Assembly: GCF_900184035.1 (NCBI RefSeq)
Contig: NZ_FXWP01000013.1
Location: forward strand, 434,001-498,000
DNA: 64,000 bases
Direction: 5' to 3'
Source of the DNA: Kosakonia pseudosacchari
Lineage (GTDB): Bacteria > Pseudomonadota > Gammaproteobacteria > Enterobacterales > Enterobacteriaceae
The notes under the pieces were generated by a model. The model was given only the letters and a program-made list of their open reading frames with translations. It was not told where the DNA came from and ran no database searches. Shown here piece after piece: positions 47,947 to 57,895 of this stretch. The position numbers were made by a program, and so were the translations under genes. Numbering within the stretch: position 1 is the stretch's first letter; each line of letters starts with the position of its first letter.

Positions 47947-48678
47947 TTACTGCGGGAACCACTGATCGCTGATTTTCTGATAAGTACCATCAGCTTTAAT
48001 CGCTTTCAGCGCGGCGTTCAGTTTTTCCAGCAGCGCTTTGTTATCCGGGCGCACCGCAATGCCAAGGCCGGTGCCGAAGTATTGCGGGTCGGTCACTTTC
48101 GGTGTTGCGACACCCAGTTGCGGGTTGGTTTTCAGCCACTCATTGACCACCGCGGTATCACCGAACACGCCATCGATACGGCCATTTTTCAGGTCGATAA
48201 TCGCGTTCTGGTAGCTGTCGTAAGCCACGGTTTTTACTTCCGGATGCTTGTCCTGCAGGTATTTCTGGTGGGTGGTGCCGTTTTCCATGCCGATACGTTT
48301 GCCTTTCAGATCATCAAAAGATTTAAAGGCGTCTTTTTTGGCGATCACCAGCGCGGAGTTAGCGTAGTACGGGTCGGTGAAAGCGACCTGTTTGCTACGT
48401 TCCGGGGTGATGTCCATACCGGAAATCACCGCGTCATATTTTTTGAATTTCAGCGACGGGATCAGGCTGTCGAATGCGTGGTTGGTAAACGTGCAATCAG
48501 CCTGCATCTGTTTGCACAGGGCGTTTGCCAGGTCGATATCAAAACCGACGATGTTGTTGCTCGCATCCATCGATTCAAATGGCGGGTAAGTAGCGGAAAC
48601 CCCGAAGTTAATTTTATCTGCTGCAGAAGCACCAGCGGCGAATGAAGCGAGAAGGGCGGCGAGTAGCAGTTTTTTCAT
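47947..48678 (-). CDS. artJ: Arginine-binding periplasmic protein ArtJ
   Basis: The 243-residue product equals E. coli ArtJ. A signal peptide (ending GASA, about residue 19) precedes a family 3 solute-binding domain (ATYPPFESMDASNNIVGFD, GMDITPERSKQVAFTDPYY). It binds L-arginine for the ArtMQP transporter. It has its own promoter with an ARG box, and AGGAG is the ribosome site. Confidence 0.95.
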   Translation of the reverse strand: MKKLLLAALLASFAAGASAADKINFGVSATYPPFESMDASNNIVGFDIDLANALCKQMQADCTFTNHAFDSLIPSLKFKKYDAVISGMDITPERSKQVAFTDPYYANSALVIAKKDAFKSFDDLKGKRIGMENGTTHQKYLQDKHPEVKTVAYDSYQNAIIDLKNGRIDGVFGDTAVVNEWLKTNPQLGVATPKVTDPQYFGTGLGIAVRPDNKALLEKLNAALKAIKADGTYQKISDQWFPQ

Positions 48679-48747
48679 TATCGAACTCCTGTCGGTCAAT
48701 CTTATTGTTGTTGCCGTGTCTAAAGCGTGACGCTAACCATGCCATTA

Positions 48748-48765
48748 AATGAATTTATATTCAAT
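48748..48765. promoter_or_regulatory. ARG box (ArgR operator) upstream of artJ
   Basis: AATGAATTTATATTCAAT matches the ArgR half-site pair TGAAT/ATTCA perfectly. A second, weaker box (AATGCTTAAATATATTTT, 48769-48786) follows after 3 bases, the normal spacing for a hexamer. It predicts arginine repression of artJ. Confidence 0.85.
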
Positions 48766-48798
48766 AAAAATGCTTAAATATATTTTCATGACAATAAA

Positions 48799-48831
48799 AA
48801 AGGCGAGTAATGAAACCATTAGCTCGCCTTT
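48799..48831 (-). terminator. Intrinsic terminator of artPIQM
   Basis: On the minus strand AAAGGCGAG and CTCGCCTTT pair, extended inside by TAATG/CATTA with one bulged base, followed by thymines (TTTTTTATTG). Confidence 0.88.
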
Positions 48832-48849
48832 GCTTACTATTTATGCAAA

Positions 48850-49518
48850 TTAGTTACGTCGTTCGAATGCCAGCGCTTTACGCTCAATCAGGCGCATCAT
48901 CAGCGTTAACAGCCCGTTGACCACCAGATAAATCAGCCCGGCGGCACCGAACACGGTGACGTCATAAGTGCGACCATACAGTAACTGGCCGTGGCCCATC
49001 ACTTCCATTAACGTGATGGTGTACGCCAGCGAGGTACTCTTAAACACCAGCACCACTTCGTTGGAGTAGGACGACAGCGCGCGTTTAAATGCATAAGGCA
49101 GCAAAATCGCCAGCGTGTCTTTCTTGCTCATCCCGAGCGCGCCGCAGGATTGCCACTGCCCGTCCGGAATGGCGCGGATCGCGCCATAGAACAACTGCGT
49201 GGTATATGCCGCGCTGTTCAGCGACAGCGCCAGCAGTGCGCACAACCATGGTTCAGAGAGCAGATGCCAGATAACCGGATAGTGCTGCAGCGACGGGAAC
49301 TGCCCAGGGCCGTAGTAAATCAGGAAAATCTGCACCAGCAATGGCGTACCGGTGAACAGCGTGATATAGCCGCGCACAATGTGCGTCAGCACCGGCGTTT
49401 TCAGCGTCAACACAATGGTGAACAGCAGCGATAGGATCAGCGCCACAATCAGCGACGCCACGGTGAGCGTCAGGCTGGTGTGCAGGCCTTTGAACAGCTC
49501 TGGTAAAAACTCGAGCAT
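48850..49518 (-). CDS. artM: Arginine importer permease ArtM
   Basis: The 222-residue permease equals E. coli ArtM, with about five membrane segments and the His/Glu/Gln-type EAA loop (GALGMSKKDTLAILLPYAFK). It acts with ArtQ and ArtP. Its start overlaps the artQ stop by one base. Confidence 0.95.
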   Translation of the reverse strand: MLEFLPELFKGLHTSLTLTVASLIVALILSLLFTIVLTLKTPVLTHIVRGYITLFTGTPLLVQIFLIYYGPGQFPSLQHYPVIWHLLSEPWLCALLALSLNSAAYTTQLFYGAIRAIPDGQWQSCGALGMSKKDTLAILLPYAFKRALSSYSNEVVLVFKSTSLAYTITLMEVMGHGQLLYGRTYDVTVFGAAGLIYLVVNGLLTLMMRLIERKALAFERRN

Positions 49519-50234
49519 TATTCCGGCCTCCGTTCAAAGCGGGTTGCGCGCATATCGATGCGTTTAAGCACCCACTGGCTTAACAGGGTGATAACCAGGT
49601 AAATCACCGCCGCCACGATATACCAGGTAAATGGCTCCTGTGTACGAGTAGCAATGCTTTTGGTTTGCAGCATCAAATCGTTCACGCTGATCAGCGACAC
49701 CAGCGCGGTATCTTTCAGCAGCACCAGCCACTGGTTACCCAGCCCCGGCAGCGCGTGACGCCACATTTGCGGCATCACAAGGCGGAAAAAGATAGCTCCC
49801 TTTGACAAACCCAGCGCCTGGCCGGATTCCCGCTGCCCGTCCGGTACAGCTTTCAACGCACCGCGCAAGGTTTGCGAGGCGTAAGCCGCATACAGCAGGG
49901 AGAGCGCAATCACACCGCACAGAAACGGGCTGACATCAAAGTTCTCAATCTGCATCTGCACCGGGATCTGCACCACGCCCAGATTGATGGTGAAACCATC
50001 AGAGAGCGTCAGCAGCAGTTGCGACGAGCCGAAATAGATAAACAGAACCACCAGGATCTCCGGCAAGCCACGCAGTACGGTGACCAGCGCGGTGCCAATC
50101 CAGGCAATCGGGCGCCACTTAACGGACTCCCAAACGGCAAAGATCATCGCCAGAATCAGGCCGATGATCAGCGCACAAACGGCAAGGCCGACGGTCATCC
50201 CGGCGGCGCTTGCTAATGGAAACATTTCGTTCAT
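49518..50234 (-). CDS. artQ: Arginine importer permease ArtQ
   Basis: The 238-residue permease equals E. coli ArtQ, with the EAA loop [20 protein letters not shown]. It lies between artI (6 bases upstream) and artM (1-base overlap) in the artPIQM operon. Confidence 0.95.
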   Translation of the reverse strand: MNEMFPLASAAGMTVGLAVCALIIGLILAMIFAVWESVKWRPIAWIGTALVTVLRGLPEILVVLFIYFGSSQLLLTLSDGFTINLGVVQIPVQMQIENFDVSPFLCGVIALSLLYAAYASQTLRGALKAVPDGQRESGQALGLSKGAIFFRLVMPQMWRHALPGLGNQWLVLLKDTALVSLISVNDLMLQTKSIATRTQEPFTWYIVAAVIYLVITLLSQWVLKRIDMRATRFERRPE

Positions 50235-50240
50235 TAAGGA

Positions 50241-50972
50241 TTACTTCTGGAACCATTTGTTATAGATGGTCTGGTAAGTCCCATCTTTCTTCACTTTTTC
50301 CAGCGCGGCATTGAATTTCTGCTGCAACTCGGTGTTGCCCTGGCGTACCGCGATGCCCAGACCTGTTCCGAAGTACTCTTTATCGGTGACTTTATCGCCC
50401 ACTGCGGCCAGTTTCGCGTCCGCTTTCAGCCATTCTGTTACCACGGCGGTGTCGCCGAACACGGCATCAATACGGCCGTTTTGCAGATCCAGACGCGCGT
50501 TCTGGTAGCTGTCGTAAGGAACGGTGGTGATTTCCGGGTGCTTGTCGTTGATGAATTTCTGGTGCGTGGTGCCGTTCTGCACGCCAACACGTTTGCCTTT
50601 CAGCTGGTCAATGCTGGTGAATTTACCTTGCTGACCCACAAACAGCGCGGAGTTGTCGTAATAAGGCGTGGTGAACAGCACCTGTTTTTCACGTTCCGGG
50701 GTGATATCCATACCGGCCATGACCGCGTCGAAACGGCGGAATTTCAGGCTTGGGATCAGGCTGTCAAACGCCTGGTTGGTAAAGGTACAGGTTGCGTCAA
50801 TCTCTTTACACAACGCGTTAGCCAGATCGACATCGAAACCAACAATTTTGTTATTCGCGTCGGTGGATTCAAACGGGGGGTAGCTCGCTTCGGTGGCGAA
50901 ACGGATAGTCTGGGCTGCTGTAGCGGTAAGGCTTACGCTTGCAAGTAGCGCGGCAATCAGTACTTTTTTCAT
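50241..50972 (-). CDS. artI: Periplasmic binding protein ArtI
   Basis: The 243-residue product equals E. coli ArtI and is a close paralogue of ArtJ (shared GMDITPER, SLIPSLKF and GTTHQKF segments). Signal peptide about residues 1-19. It feeds ArtQMP; its ligand is less certain than that of ArtJ. The start was placed at 50972 (MKKVLIAALL); an ATG two codons upstream at 50978 is an alternative. Confidence 0.94.
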   Translation of the reverse strand: MKKVLIAALLASVSLTATAAQTIRFATEASYPPFESTDANNKIVGFDVDLANALCKEIDATCTFTNQAFDSLIPSLKFRRFDAVMAGMDITPEREKQVLFTTPYYDNSALFVGQQGKFTSIDQLKGKRVGVQNGTTHQKFINDKHPEITTVPYDSYQNARLDLQNGRIDAVFGDTAVVTEWLKADAKLAAVGDKVTDKEYFGTGLGIAVRQGNTELQQKFNAALEKVKKDGTYQTIYNKWFQK

Positions 50973-50991
50973 TGTCATTAATCCCGATTCT

Positions 50992-51720
50992 TCAGTGAGA
51001 TAGGTAATATTTAAACGCGTCGGTCTGCGGCGCGGCAAAGCAGCCCGCATCCCCTTGCTCAACAATGTGACCATTTTCCATGTACACCACGCGGCTGGCG
51101 GTTTTACGCGCCACTTCCACTTCGTGGGTCACGATAACTTGCGTGATGCCGGTTTCCGACAGTTCACGAATGATGCTGACGATTTGCGCCGTGATTTCTG
51201 GATCGAGCGCGGCGGTAGGTTCATCAAACAGCAATACTTGCGGTTCCATCATCAGCGCGCGGGCGATAGCGACACGTTGCTGCTGTCCGCCGGATAAATG
51301 CAGCGGAAAACGATCGCTATAAGGTTTGAGGCGTAAACGCTCCAGCAGTTTTTCCGCGCGCGCCAGCGCCTGATCTTTGCTTAAACCGAGCACGCGGCAC
51401 GGCGCTTCAATCAGGTTTTGCAGCACGGTCAGATGCGGCCAGAGATTATATTGCTGAAATACCATGCCCACGTTCTGGCGCAATTCGCGAATCGCTTTAT
51501 CAGACGGGGTTTTGGCAAAATCGAAGTGATTGCCTGCAATGCTTAACTGGCCGGAACGCGGCATTTCGAGCAGGTTGAGTACGCGCAACAGCGAACTTTT
51601 ACCCGCACCGCTTGGGCCGAGCAGCACCAGTGTTTCCCCTTGCGGGCAATCCAGTGTGATATCGAACAGCGCCTGGTGTGCGCCATAAAAGCAATTGATG
51701 CTGTTTAATTTAATACTCAT
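50992..51720 (-). CDS. artP: Arginine importer ATP-binding protein ArtP
   Basis: The 242-residue ABC ATPase equals E. coli ArtP. Walker A is GPSGAGKSS, the signature [13 protein letters not shown], and Walker [12 protein letters not shown]. The start at 51720 matches the family ([15 protein letters not shown]). First gene of artPIQM; a weaker ARG-box candidate lies upstream. Confidence 0.95.
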   Translation of the reverse strand: MSIKLNSINCFYGAHQALFDITLDCPQGETLVLLGPSGAGKSSLLRVLNLLEMPRSGQLSIAGNHFDFAKTPSDKAIRELRQNVGMVFQQYNLWPHLTVLQNLIEAPCRVLGLSKDQALARAEKLLERLRLKPYSDRFPLHLSGGQQQRVAIARALMMEPQVLLFDEPTAALDPEITAQIVSIIRELSETGITQVIVTHEVEVARKTASRVVYMENGHIVEQGDAGCFAAPQTDAFKYYLSH

Positions 51721-51763
51721 CGAAGCAGTCTGATAGCAATTGAGGCCGCAAATAGTAACGTTG

Positions 51764-51781
51764 ACAGAATAGTTATGCAAT
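51764..51781. promoter_or_regulatory. Possible ARG box upstream of artP
   Basis: On the minus strand ATTGCATAACTATTCTGT resembles the ArgR consensus (TGcAT, four bases, ATTCt). It is 44-61 bases before the artP start. Weaker than the artJ box. Confidence 0.4.
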
Positions 51782-51929
51782 ATTTGTGCGTTAAAACTTA
51801 AAAATAAACCAACTTCATACATAAAGTTAGCACAAAATACCGAGCGGTGCGGGAACCAGGCATAAATGTCGGCATTCACCGCGGAATGCCAGACATTTTA
51901 CGGGGGTTATCGATTAGAGCATGAAATAA

Positions 51930-52445
51930 TTACCGATGTTCAACCGACTGACGTAGCGTTCCGGCGGGCGCATGCACCGTACCGCCGAGATAGCGCACAT
52001 CGTCTACTGCCCAGCACTGGCCTTCGCGGATTATCAGCACTTCATCCCGCCAGCTTTGGTCACCTTTGGTGAGCGTGACGCGCAGTGGAATATTCCGTGC
52101 ATCGGTATTCGGAATGGTCGATGCGCTGGCGACGTCAGCTTTTTCTGGCGTGACATTGCGGCTGGAGAACGGATCCGCTTTTAAAAGCGTGGCATTGCGC
52201 GAATCACGGCTGGCGGCGGTGAGCATTTTGCTTAGATCATCGCTCAGATAGGGGCGCAGCGCAGTCCAGTCGTTACCGGGGTGCGCGATGCGGTAGTCAT
52301 AAAATTGCTGTGCTACGGAATCCGGACCGCCTTCCACACACGGGCCAACGCGCGCGCCCGTATCCTTAAATGCAGGCGTTACCGTGGTGCAGGCGCTTAA
52401 CAGCAGCGCGCATGGCAAGGCGAGAGTCAAAACTGAATAGCGCAT
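51930..52445 (-). CDS. ybjP: Lipoprotein YbjP
   Basis: The 171-residue product equals E. coli YbjP. A lipoprotein signal ends at LLSAC (Cys19). The mature domain has the DUF3828-like pattern (FYDYRIAHPGNDWTALRPYL). The function is unknown. It is divergent from ybjQ. Confidence 0.92.
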   Translation of the reverse strand: MRYSVLTLALPCALLLSACTTVTPAFKDTGARVGPCVEGGPDSVAQQFYDYRIAHPGNDWTALRPYLSDDLSKMLTAASRDSRNATLLKADPFSSRNVTPEKADVASASTIPNTDARNIPLRVTLTKGDQSWRDEVLIIREGQCWAVDDVRYLGGTVHAPAGTLRQSVEHR

Positions 52446-52547
52446 ATTGATTTCCTTATTTCTCTTCAGAAGTCACGACCTTTCAAGAATAGTGTATTGA
52501 TCTGATAATGTGTGGTGTAACGCATTGAACGCTAAAAGGAGAAACCG

Positions 52548-52871
52548 ATGCAGTTTTCAACCACACCGACGCTGGAAGGGCAACCGATTGTCGAGTACTG
52601 CGGGGTCGTTACCGGGGAAGCGATTCTTGGGGCGAATATTTTTCGTGACTTCTTTGCCGGCATCCGCGATATCGTTGGCGGCCGCTCCGGTGCTTATGAG
52701 AAAGAGCTGCGCAAGGCGCGCGATATCGCATTTCGCGAACTCGGTGAGCAGGCTAAAGCACTGGGTGCGAACGCGGTGGTCGGCATTGATGTTGATTACG
52801 AAACGGTAGGCAAAGAGGGCAGTATGCTGATGGTGTGTGTCAGCGGTACGGCGGTGAAAACGCGGGCATGA
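52548..52871 (+). CDS. ybjQ: YbjQ family (DUF74) protein
   Basis: The 107-residue product equals E. coli YbjQ. The family forms pentamers, and metal binding has been suggested. Conserved segments are [17 protein letters not shown] and [13 protein letters not shown]. An AAAAGGAGA ribosome site precedes the start. It overlaps amiD by ATGA, so the two are translated together. Confidence 0.94.
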   Translation: MQFSTTPTLEGQPIVEYCGVVTGEAILGANIFRDFFAGIRDIVGGRSGAYEKELRKARDIAFRELGEQAKALGANAVVGIDVDYETVGKEGSMLMVCVSGTAVKTRA

Positions 52872-53698
52872 AAAAGATTGTGTTCCTGTTACTGGCGCTG
52901 TTACTCGCGGGTTGCGCCAGTGAAAAAGGCATTCTTGATAAAAACGGTTATCAGCTTGATACCCGGCGGCAGGCGCAGGCGGCGTATCCGCGTATTAAAG
53001 TGTTGGTTATTCACTACACCGCCGATGATTTTGACGTGTCGCTGGCAACGCTTACGGATAAGCAGGTGAGTGCGCATTACCTGATCCCGGCAGATCCACC
53101 GCTTCATCACGGCAAACCGCGGATCTGGCAACTGGTTCCGGAGCAGGAGTTAGCCTGGCACGCAGGGGTGAGTTTCTGGCGCGGCGCGACGCGCATCAAC
53201 GATACCTCCATCGGCATTGAGCTGGAAAATCGCGGCTGGCAACGTACCTCTGGCGGAAAACAATTCGCACCTTTTGCGCCCGCGCAAATTAATGCATTGA
53301 TTCCTCTGGTAAAAGATATAGTCTCACGCTACAACATTGCGCCGCAGAATGTCGTCGCGCATGCGGATATCGCGCCGCAGCGTAAAGACGACCCTGGCCC
53401 GTTGTTCCCGTGGCAAACGTTGTTTGCTCAGGGAATTGGCGCCTGGCCGGATGCGCAGCGTGTGGCGTTTTATCTGAATGGACGCGCCGCGCATGAGCCG
53501 GTTGATACCGCCTCGCTGCTGGATCTCCTGGCGCGTTATGGCTATGAGGTGAAACCGCAAATGACACCCGCCGAGCAAAAAAGGGTGATCATGGCGTTTC
53601 AGATGCATTTTCGCCCCGGTCTCTGGAACGGTATCGCGGATGCTGAAAGCCAGGCGATTGCCGAGGCATTACTGGAAAAATATGGCCAGGCGGGTTAA
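52868..53698 (+). CDS. amiD: 1,6-anhydro-N-acetylmuramyl-L-alanine amidase AmiD
   Basis: The 276-residue product equals E. coli AmiD. A lipoprotein signal ends at LLAGC (Cys16), which places it in the outer membrane. The amidase_2 zinc ligands are in VIHYTAD and the [14 protein letters not shown] segment, and a peptidoglycan-binding domain forms the C-terminus. It cleaves the MurNAc/anhydro-MurNAc-L-Ala bond. The start overlaps ybjQ by 4 bases. Confidence 0.95.
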   Translation: MKKIVFLLLALLLAGCASEKGILDKNGYQLDTRRQAQAAYPRIKVLVIHYTADDFDVSLATLTDKQVSAHYLIPADPPLHHGKPRIWQLVPEQELAWHAGVSFWRGATRINDTSIGIELENRGWQRTSGGKQFAPFAPAQINALIPLVKDIVSRYNIAPQNVVAHADIAPQRKDDPGPLFPWQTLFAQGIGAWPDAQRVAFYLNGRAAHEPVDTASLLDLLARYGYEVKPQMTPAEQKRVIMAFQMHFRPGLWNGIADAESQAIAEALLEKYGQAG

Positions 53699-53731
53699 TT
53701 CCCACTGTTTTTTATGACGAGGTCAATGGAG

Positions 53732-54298
53732 ATGAGGTTTCGCATCCTGTCAGGCGCGCTACTGATGGCGGCTTTTTCTGCCCATGCCGCGCCAAACCCG
53801 GTGACGGTGTTCAGCTGTGCTTACTGGGATAAGTCCACGGATAACGTGGAAAAACTCGATAAGTGCGTTGAAGTAAAAGACGGCAAGCTCAAATTCCTGC
53901 CTGCGTTGTTTGCGAAAACCCGCGACGTCGAGGGGATGTCGTGGGTCGGTCTGTATGACTATATGCGCGCCGCCGGGTTGATGGATGCCGATTACTATGT
54001 GCGCTCGCCGGAGAGCTACCTTTCCGTTGTGCACTTTGATAATGGGCCGGACTGGTTTGTTGAAGGGCTGGTGCGCTCGCGCCAGAACGGCAAAGTGGGC
54101 TACTGGGACGACAATTTCCGCAACCGCATCGCGCCGCAATTCGATTACGGCTGGCAGTTTAAAGAAGGCAGAGCGCTGGTGTGTAACGGTTGCAAACCGC
54201 AAAAGGATGGCGAGCATACCGCGCTGGTCGGCGGGGAGTGGTTCTATATCGACAAAAGCGGGCAGAAAATTTCTGACGTCAAATCCGGCCCGTTTTAA
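53732..54298 (+). CDS. Secreted WG-type protein of unknown function
   Basis: The 188-residue product has a signal peptide (ends AFSAHA, about residue 20). The mature part includes the pattern GKVGYWDDNFRNRIAPQFDYGWQFKEGRALV, typical of WG repeats (WG-beta), and an unusual C-x2-C (CNGCK). ATG codons at 53714, 53726 and 53732 are in frame; the last is spaced best from GAGG. It lies between amiD and the convergent ybjS, where E. coli has no such gene. Role unknown. Confidence 0.8.
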   Translation: MRFRILSGALLMAAFSAHAAPNPVTVFSCAYWDKSTDNVEKLDKCVEVKDGKLKFLPALFAKTRDVEGMSWVGLYDYMRAAGLMDADYYVRSPESYLSVVHFDNGPDWFVEGLVRSRQNGKVGYWDDNFRNRIAPQFDYGWQFKEGRALVCNGCKPQKDGEHTALVGGEWFYIDKSGQKISDVKSGPF

Positions 54299-54303
54299 AT
54301 CAT

Positions 54304-55317
54304 TCAGCGGTGCAGTTTGCCGTGGTCTTTTAACCAGTACGCCGTCTGTTTGATGCCTTCATCCAGTGTCACTATCGGCGTATAGCCCAGTTCCTGCTGG
54401 GCGCGGCTGATATCCAGCGTAAAATCAAAATTGAGCTTCGACACGCCATAATGGGTGAAGGCAGGCTCTTTGGCGCGTTTATCGCCGAAATGCTCCATGC
54501 TGCGCGCCACCATATCCAGCATCGCGTATGGCACCGAGCGAATACGGCAGTGAATACCCAGCTCATCAATTAATGTCTGCACGATGCTGCGCAGCGAGCG
54601 CGGCTCGCCGTTGGTAATGTTATACGCCCGCCCGGAAGGTAACTTATCGCACTGCGGCTGGCTGGCGAGCCACATCGCATGCACCGCGTTTTCGTAATAG
54701 GTCATATCTACCAGCGCTTCGCCACCGCGCGGCAGCAACACGCTGCGGTAGTGGTGCATCATCTGCGCCAGACGTGGAATAAAGACTTTATCGTGCGGAC
54801 CAAACAGGCTTTGCGGACGCAAAATGGTGAAACGGGTGTTGGGATTCGCCTGCGCCAGCAGATCGATCACCTGTTCCCCGGCCGCTTTGCTGCGGGCAAA
54901 TTCGTTGGCGAAACGCGCCGGGCGAAAGTCTTCACTGATTTCGCGATGGTGGTGATAGTCAAAATAGAGCGAAGGGGAGGAGATATGAATAAAGTTGCGT
55001 ACGCCCCAGGCGACGGCCCACTCACCGAGACGGCGAGTCGCGCGCACGTTTGCCAGGTCAAACGCTTCCTGCGTGCCCCACGGCGACGTGAAGCTTGAGC
55101 AGTGCCACAGCGTGTCGATCCCGGCAAGCATGACTTTAGCCTGAGAGGAGACCAGCTCGGTCAGATCGGCGTGCACAAATTCAGCGCCCATTTTACTGAG
55201 TAACTTGCCCATGGCTTCGTTACGACCAGTGGCCCTGACGCTAATTCCTTTTTGCCGTAAATACTCGACCGCGTTTCGGCCTAAACCGCTGGTTGCGCCC
55301 GTGACCAGTACTTTCAT
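54304..55317 (-). CDS. ybjS: NAD-dependent epimerase/dehydratase family protein YbjS
   Basis: The 337-residue product equals E. coli YbjS. The Rossmann motif is [14 protein letters not shown] (residues 7-20); the extended SDR active site contains SSPSLYFD and the lysine of FARSKAAGE. The substrate is unknown. The start was placed at 55317 (MKVLVTGAT); the longer frame upstream overlaps ybjT and is not needed. It is 95 bases after ybjT. Confidence 0.92.
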   Translation of the reverse strand: MKVLVTGATSGLGRNAVEYLRQKGISVRATGRNEAMGKLLSKMGAEFVHADLTELVSSQAKVMLAGIDTLWHCSSFTSPWGTQEAFDLANVRATRRLGEWAVAWGVRNFIHISSPSLYFDYHHHREISEDFRPARFANEFARSKAAGEQVIDLLAQANPNTRFTILRPQSLFGPHDKVFIPRLAQMMHHYRSVLLPRGGEALVDMTYYENAVHAMWLASQPQCDKLPSGRAYNITNGEPRSLRSIVQTLIDELGIHCRIRSVPYAMLDMVARSMEHFGDKRAKEPAFTHYGVSKLNFDFTLDISRAQQELGYTPIVTLDEGIKQTAYWLKDHGKLHR

Positions 55318-55411
55318 ATCGATCCATTGTGTTGAAAAGGCTTTATCGCGGGCATTCTTCCGTGAATTACGCTCTGATGCAATGGGATGACGAAAAGAAA
55401 AGCGGTTAAGC

Positions 55412-56848
55412 TCAGACTTTTTCTCTATTTTGTTCTGCAATATGGGCAATGCGCTGCGCCATGCCGCGAAAAATAAACAGGTGTGCCGGGAACATCAATA
55501 ACCAGTACCACAGCCCCGGCATACCGTGCGGATGCCACCATGCGCGGACATCCAGCAGCCGGTGATCGCCTTTATCGGTCAGCGTAAAGCTAAGCCGCCC
55601 AAGCCCCGGCGCCTTCATACCAAACAGCAGCGCCAGTTGCTGCTCTGGCTCAACGATGATCACTTTCCAGCTGTCTACCGCGTCGGCAGTCTGTAAAAAT
55701 GCACGCTCTGGCCGCCCGCGTGGCAGTTTGTGGCCTATTAAACGATCCAGCGCCGCGCGAGTTTGCCACAGCAGGTTGCCAAAAAAGTAGCGCTCTTTGC
55801 CACCGATGCGGTTAACCACTTCCCACAATGCGCTCAGACTGGCAGCGGTTTTCACGGTGTAACCCGCTTGTTTCGGGTAGTAACCATATTGCGGACGCCA
55901 GCGGGAAAACGCCTGCGGGTCGTAACCCCAGTCGCTGGAGTTGACCAGCTTTTCCTCCTCCTGCAGGGTGCGGCGCACCGCGTCATCAAACGGGATCAGC
56001 GTCTGTGGGATCAGGCGGCGCAAGTCGGTATCATCTGCCAGCAAATCATGCTTTAAGCCCTGAATTAATGCTTTGGCGATGGTCGGCGGCACAGACGTGA
56101 TGAGGTGTAAAAACCAGACAGAAATCAGCCGGGTGGGGAGGGGAATTGGGATCAACGGGCGATGAACGCCGCTTACGCGCATAAAGTGATCGAACTGCTG
56201 TTGATAGCTCAGCACTTCCGGCCCGGCGGCCTCAAACACCCGGTGTTCTTGCGTGGGGTGCTGAAGCAGTTCGACCAGATAATGCAGTAAATTTTCCAGC
56301 GCAATCGGCGTGGTGCGCGAGCGCACCCAGCGCGGCGGCGTTAACACCGGCAGGTTAAACACCATGTCACGCATTACTTCGAAGGCGGCGGAACCGGCAC
56401 CAACGATGATACCCGCGCGTAATTCGGTAACGGGAATGCCTGCCGCGCGCAGCAGATCGCCGGTGTATTGCCGGGCCAGTAGGTGGTCGGAATGGGTTGC
56501 GCCCTTCGCCTGTAATGAACTGAGAAAGATAAGCTGCTTGACCGACGAACCCTGCAGCGCATCGCGCACATTCAACGCGATTTGCCGCTCGTGGGCGACA
56601 AAATCGCCGCCTTCGCCCATGCTGTGCACCAGATAATAGAGCGTATCGACATCAGTTAATAACGCGGGCAACTCCTGCGGCCACCAGAGATCAACGCGAT
56701 GGCAACTGACGCCCGGCAGTTGTTGCTTTTGCAGGCGAGTTAAGTTTCTCGCGACCGCTTTTATCTGATGACCTTGCTGGCTGAGCGCTTCGACCAGCCG
56801 TTGTCCAATATAGCCGCTGGCACCAAGCACCAGGATCCGCTGCGCCAC
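55412..56848 (-). CDS. ybjT: SDR-like protein YbjT with DUF2867 domain
   Basis: The 478-residue product (E. coli 476) has an N-terminal NAD(P)-binding Rossmann domain ([15 protein letters not shown]) and a C-terminal DUF2867 domain ([27 protein letters not shown]). A hydrophobic segment near the C-terminus suggests membrane contact. The start is GTG at 56848 with AAGGAGCGG upstream; the longer frame reaches into ltaE and is rejected. It is 10 bases after ltaE, in the ltaE-ybjT-ybjS group. Confidence 0.92.
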   Translation of the reverse strand: MAQRILVLGASGYIGQRLVEALSQQGHQIKAVARNLTRLQKQQLPGVSCHRVDLWWPQELPALLTDVDTLYYLVHSMGEGGDFVAHERQIALNVRDALQGSSVKQLIFLSSLQAKGATHSDHLLARQYTGDLLRAAGIPVTELRAGIIVGAGSAAFEVMRDMVFNLPVLTPPRWVRSRTTPIALENLLHYLVELLQHPTQEHRVFEAAGPEVLSYQQQFDHFMRVSGVHRPLIPIPLPTRLISVWFLHLITSVPPTIAKALIQGLKHDLLADDTDLRRLIPQTLIPFDDAVRRTLQEEEKLVNSSDWGYDPQAFSRWRPQYGYYPKQAGYTVKTAASLSALWEVVNRIGGKERYFFGNLLWQTRAALDRLIGHKLPRGRPERAFLQTADAVDSWKVIIVEPEQQLALLFGMKAPGLGRLSFTLTDKGDHRLLDVRAWWHPHGMPGLWYWLLMFPAHLFIFRGMAQRIAHIAEQNREKV

Positions 56849-56858
56849 ATCCCGCTCC

Positions 56859-57857
56859 TTAGCGCTGTAAAAAGGCCTGCCAGTGGCGAACCACCTCAGC
56901 CAGTTGCTCACGGTCGACATCCAGATGCGTGACCAGCCGCACCACTGACGAGGCATTAATCAACACGCCGCGCTCACGCAGATACGCGCCCAGCGCTTGT
57001 GCGTTATCGCCCACACGGATAAACAGCATATTAGTGTCGTGGCGCATAACATCGGCACCGATCGCTTTCAGTTGCGCGGCCAGCCACGCGGCATTTTCAT
57101 GATCTTCTTTCAGCCGCGCGACATTGTTTTGTAATGCATACAGTCCCGCTGCCGCCAGAATCCCGGCCTGACGCATGCCACCGCCGGTCATTTTGCGCCA
57201 GCGATTAGCGCGGGTGATATACGCTTTATCGCCCACCAGCAGGGAGCCTACTGGCGTGCCGAGACCTTTCGACAGGCAAATAGTGAACGAGTCGCAAAAT
57301 TGGGCGATCTCTTTCAGTTCGCAGCCATATTCCACCAGCGCGTTGAAGATGCGCGCACCATCGACATGCAGCGATAAGCCGCGTTCGCGGGTAAATTCCC
57401 ACGCTTGTCGCAGGTATTCGCGCGGCAATACTTTGCCGTTGTGGGTGTTTTCGAGGCTCAGCAGCTTGGTGCGGGCGAAGTGAATGTCGTCGGCTTTGAT
57501 TTTCGCCGCGACTTTATCCAGCGGCAGCGTACCATCGGCGGCGGCATCGATCGGTTGTGGCTGGATGCTGCCAAGCACCGCTGCGCCGCCTGCTTCGTAG
57601 AGATAGTTATGTGCGCCCTGGCCGACAATATACTCTTCACCGCGTTCGCAGTGGCTGAGCAGGGCGACCAGGTTGGCCTGGGTACCGGTAGGCAAAAACA
57701 GCGCCGCCTCTTTACCGCTGAGTGTGGCGGCGTAACGTTGCAGTTCATTGACCGTCGGGTCATCACCGTAAACGTCGTCCCCGACCGGGGCGGCCATCAT
57801 CTGTTCCAGCATGGCGCGGCTCGGGCGGGTTACGGTATCACTGCGTAAATCGATCAC
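56859..57857 (-). CDS. ltaE: Low-specificity L-threonine aldolase LtaE
   Basis: The 332-residue product (E. coli 333) is a PLP fold-type I enzyme. [12 protein letters not shown] and the Schiff-base lysine region ([16 protein letters not shown]) are conserved. It cleaves L-threonine and L-allo-threonine to glycine and acetaldehyde. It is 38 bases after poxB. Confidence 0.96.
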   Translation of the reverse strand: MIDLRSDTVTRPSRAMLEQMMAAPVGDDVYGDDPTVNELQRYAATLSGKEAALFLPTGTQANLVALLSHCERGEEYIVGQGAHNYLYEAGGAAVLGSIQPQPIDAAADGTLPLDKVAAKIKADDIHFARTKLLSLENTHNGKVLPREYLRQAWEFTRERGLSLHVDGARIFNALVEYGCELKEIAQFCDSFTICLSKGLGTPVGSLLVGDKAYITRANRWRKMTGGGMRQAGILAAAGLYALQNNVARLKEDHENAAWLAAQLKAIGADVMRHDTNMLFIRVGDNAQALGAYLRERGVLINASSVVRLVTHLDVDREQLAEVVRHWQAFLQR

Positions 57858-57895
57858 GGCATTTCCTTATCTTACGATGGGTAATGCCCTCTGTT

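Noticed and set aside
55317-55449. N-terminal extension of YbjS
   Set aside because: The extra 44 residues overlap ybjT and precede the Rossmann start MKVLVTGAT; family length is met without them.
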